Positions 43,121 through 44,442 of a stretch of DNA of 44,442 nt are shown here, in pieces. Each line of letters opens with the position of its first letter. The first letter of the stretch is position 1. The DNA lies in NCBI GenBank assembly GCA_018066715.1, contig JAGPWA010000026.1, forward strand, positions 1 through 44,442, given 5' to 3'. Under the pieces are notes generated by a model, which was not told the origin of the DNA, ran no database searches, and saw nothing but the letters and a program-made list of their open reading frames with translations. Both the position numbers and the translations under genes were made by a program. Source of the DNA: Porticoccus sp. (GTDB taxonomy: Bacteria; Pseudomonadota; Gammaproteobacteria; Pseudomonadales; Porticoccaceae).

Positions 43121-44442
43121 TCAAACAGGGCTTGCAAGTAACAGCACAGCTTCCCGGTTTGATGTGTTCGTCACATAGGTATTGAGACGCTCTGCGGGCA
43201 ACAGAACGGCGGCCTCTTCAGCCAAGGCAATACCATGACAGTCAACCTCTGCATCAACCACTAACAGCAACCCATAACGTTGGGTTTGTGGCAACAAATA
43301 GCGAGCTGAAGGAGACAACGTCAGGCGTAACACACGAAAATCATCAAAGCTGACCACTTCCTCCAACTTATAGTCAGTCTCTGTTTCCAAAGGTGCTAAC
43401 GCAGGTAGTGAAGGCGCCTCAAGCGACATCATCGCGATAGCCTTTTCTGTATCCCAGTGCGTCTGGGTCAACACTTTCTGCGCAAAAGAAAGAATCATTC
43501 TTTCATAGACTGGCGTCTGAAACTCCACAGTACGCACACCGTGTTGTAATGAATGAGGTGTCAAAAGAGGCACCTGAACTACATCCCCTACTCGCAGCGG
43601 TAATAGTGCGCTGAAGCGATTCATCTGCTCTCGAAGGTTGGCCTCCTGCTGCCGGAGAGCCTCTGGCAATTGGCTCATCCAGGATTTAACAACCTCGGCT
43701 GAAACAGGTGTATCTAAACCCACCCCCTCAGACTGTCGACACGAATCCAACAGACTATCGACTTCCCGCCGCACCACTTCGTAGTGTTGGACTGAGTTCT
43801 GATAAGCCGTCTTGAAAGCATCATCAGAGGGATATTCAGCCCTACATTTAGGATTAAACCCAAAACGAATCGCCCCAACACCTTCTGGCCAAGCACCCTT
43901 ATCGATGTGGGTCACCACATAAACTTCACGTTTCTCCTCATGAAGTTCAAAATACAAGTCGCCATATACCGCCTCTGGAAGAGGATCCAATATCTTCAAC
44001 AAGTTAATTTTTTGCTCGCAGTTAGCAGTAAAACGGCGAGGCGCAACAGATAACACCCAGGAAAGAGGCGCGCTGAAAAACCCATCCGTTACTCGAGAAA
44101 CCCCTCTTTCCTCAATACCTGTGTACCAAATTTCCTGCCCCCAAGGTTTGTCAATACTTACAGTTTGCAGCAACAGAGGTTCGCCCAGGCTAAGCACTGG
44201 AAAACTATTTAATTGGGCAAAAGTACGAAACTCTTCCAGGCTTATATTTATGTCCTGTAATTGGCTATGCAATGACTGGCATGATTCTGCCACAGAGAAA
44301 TATAGTTGGCCGTCTATCTGACAGAAAACGGCTAGCAAGCGAATGCAGGGCGCACCCGGTAGATAATACTGGGAGTACTCATACTCCACGGCCAACACTT
44401 GATCCATTTCGCTGGCTTCTGCCAACCATACATCAAGTGCCG
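43121..44442 (-). CDS. Phosphomannose-isomerase-like cupin protein (5' end outside the window)
   Basis: The frame stays open to the right edge. The track start at 44425 is a TTG within it, and residues ALDVWLAEASEMDQ read through upstream, so the true start is probably beyond the window. About 440 residues are visible. SIDKPWGQEIWYTGIEERGV recalls the KPWGxE motif of class I mannose-6-phosphate isomerases. GDVVQVPLLTPHSLQHGVRTVEFQTPVYERM recalls their VP-GTPHsl-G---iEiQ-p--- cupin segment. The first 80 or so residues and the central helical part match nothing I recognise. It may be a sugar isomerase-related protein without confirmed activity. It lies upstream of the tRNA-Leu gene on the same strand. 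Confidence 0.55.
   Translation of the reverse strand, partial: ALDVWLAEASEMDQVLAVEYEYSQYYLPGAPCIRLLAVFCQIDGQLYFSVAESCQSLHSQLQDINISLEEFRTFAQLNSFPVLSLGEPLLLQTVSIDKPWGQEIWYTGIEERGVSRVTDGFFSAPLSWVLSVAPRRFTANCEQKINLLKILDPLPEAVYGDLYFELHEEKREVYVVTHIDKGAWPEGVGAIRFGFNPKCRAEYPSDDAFKTAYQNSVQHYEVVRREVDSLLDSCRQSEGVGLDTPVSAEVVKSWMSQLPEALRQQEANLREQMNRFSALLPLRVGDVVQVPLLTPHSLQHGVRTVEFQTPVYERMILSFAQKVLTQTHWDTEKAIAMMSLEAPSLPALAPLETETDYKLEEVVSFDDFRVLRLTLSPSARYLLPQTQRYGLLLVVDAEVDCHGIALAEEAAVLLPAERLNTYVTNTSNREAVLLLASPV

Overview
The window looks like chromosomal DNA of a free-living, aerobic gammaproteobacterium. The supporting signs are ligA-zipA-smc, a full System I cytochrome c maturation operon, lolCDE, sthA, and the order tRNA-Leu, tig, clpP, clpX, lon, hupB, ppiD. 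A PA3496-type small protein and the moderate base composition suggest the Pseudomonadales/Cellvibrionales side of the class. That placement is inferred from gene content, not from a phylogeny. Most genes lie on the minus strand.

Layout from left to right. At 1-351 is the N-terminal part of an MFS transporter that runs off the left edge. At 478-6996 are ligA, zipA and smc (DNA ligation, septal ring, chromosome organisation). At 7128-14761 is ccmA-B-C-D-E-F-G-(CMD)-H-I on the minus strand, with a carboxymuconolactone-decarboxylase-like gene inserted between ccmG and ccmH. A PA3496-like gene lies upstream of ccmA. A 358-bp divergent intergenic region follows. It leads into an accessory block at 15412-20606: an outer-membrane beta-barrel protein, a periplasmic ABC_sub_bind protein and a hybrid histidine kinase on the plus strand, facing a convergent REC-HPt protein. 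From 20738 to 23106 (minus) are two TIGR04282/TIGR04283-type glycosyltransferases and the radical SAM protein ArsS, a partial arsenosugar-type cluster. A divergent sirtuin follows, then an aspartoacylase-like hydrolase, a GCS2-family ligase and a membrane-anchored FMN/Fe-S glutamate-synthase-domain protein. After a DUF2062 protein come lolE-lolD-lolC, a small BamE-like exported protein, sthA, ppiD, hupB, lon, clpX, clpP, tig and tRNA-Leu(UAG). The last gene is a phosphomannose-isomerase-like protein cut by the right edge.

How the genes work together. The ccm block delivers heme to CcmE (CcmABCD), keeps apocytochromes reduced (CcmG/H) and ligates heme (CcmF/H/I). LolCDE extracts outer-membrane lipoproteins. 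Tig, ClpXP, Lon and PpiD are protein folding and quality control; lon carries a good sigma-32-type promoter. The accessory block looks like a sensory unit: a porin-like protein, a binding protein without an ABC permease or ATPase, a kinase with a periplasmic domain, and a second relay protein. No output domain is encoded nearby, and this is the best candidate here for an undescribed system. Smaller curiosities are three short in-frame tandem repeats (ccmF, ccmH, sirtuin), a possible leader peptide before the REC-HPt gene, and several hairpins or dyads in intergenic regions. Everything was read by eye; no database search or folding calculation was run.
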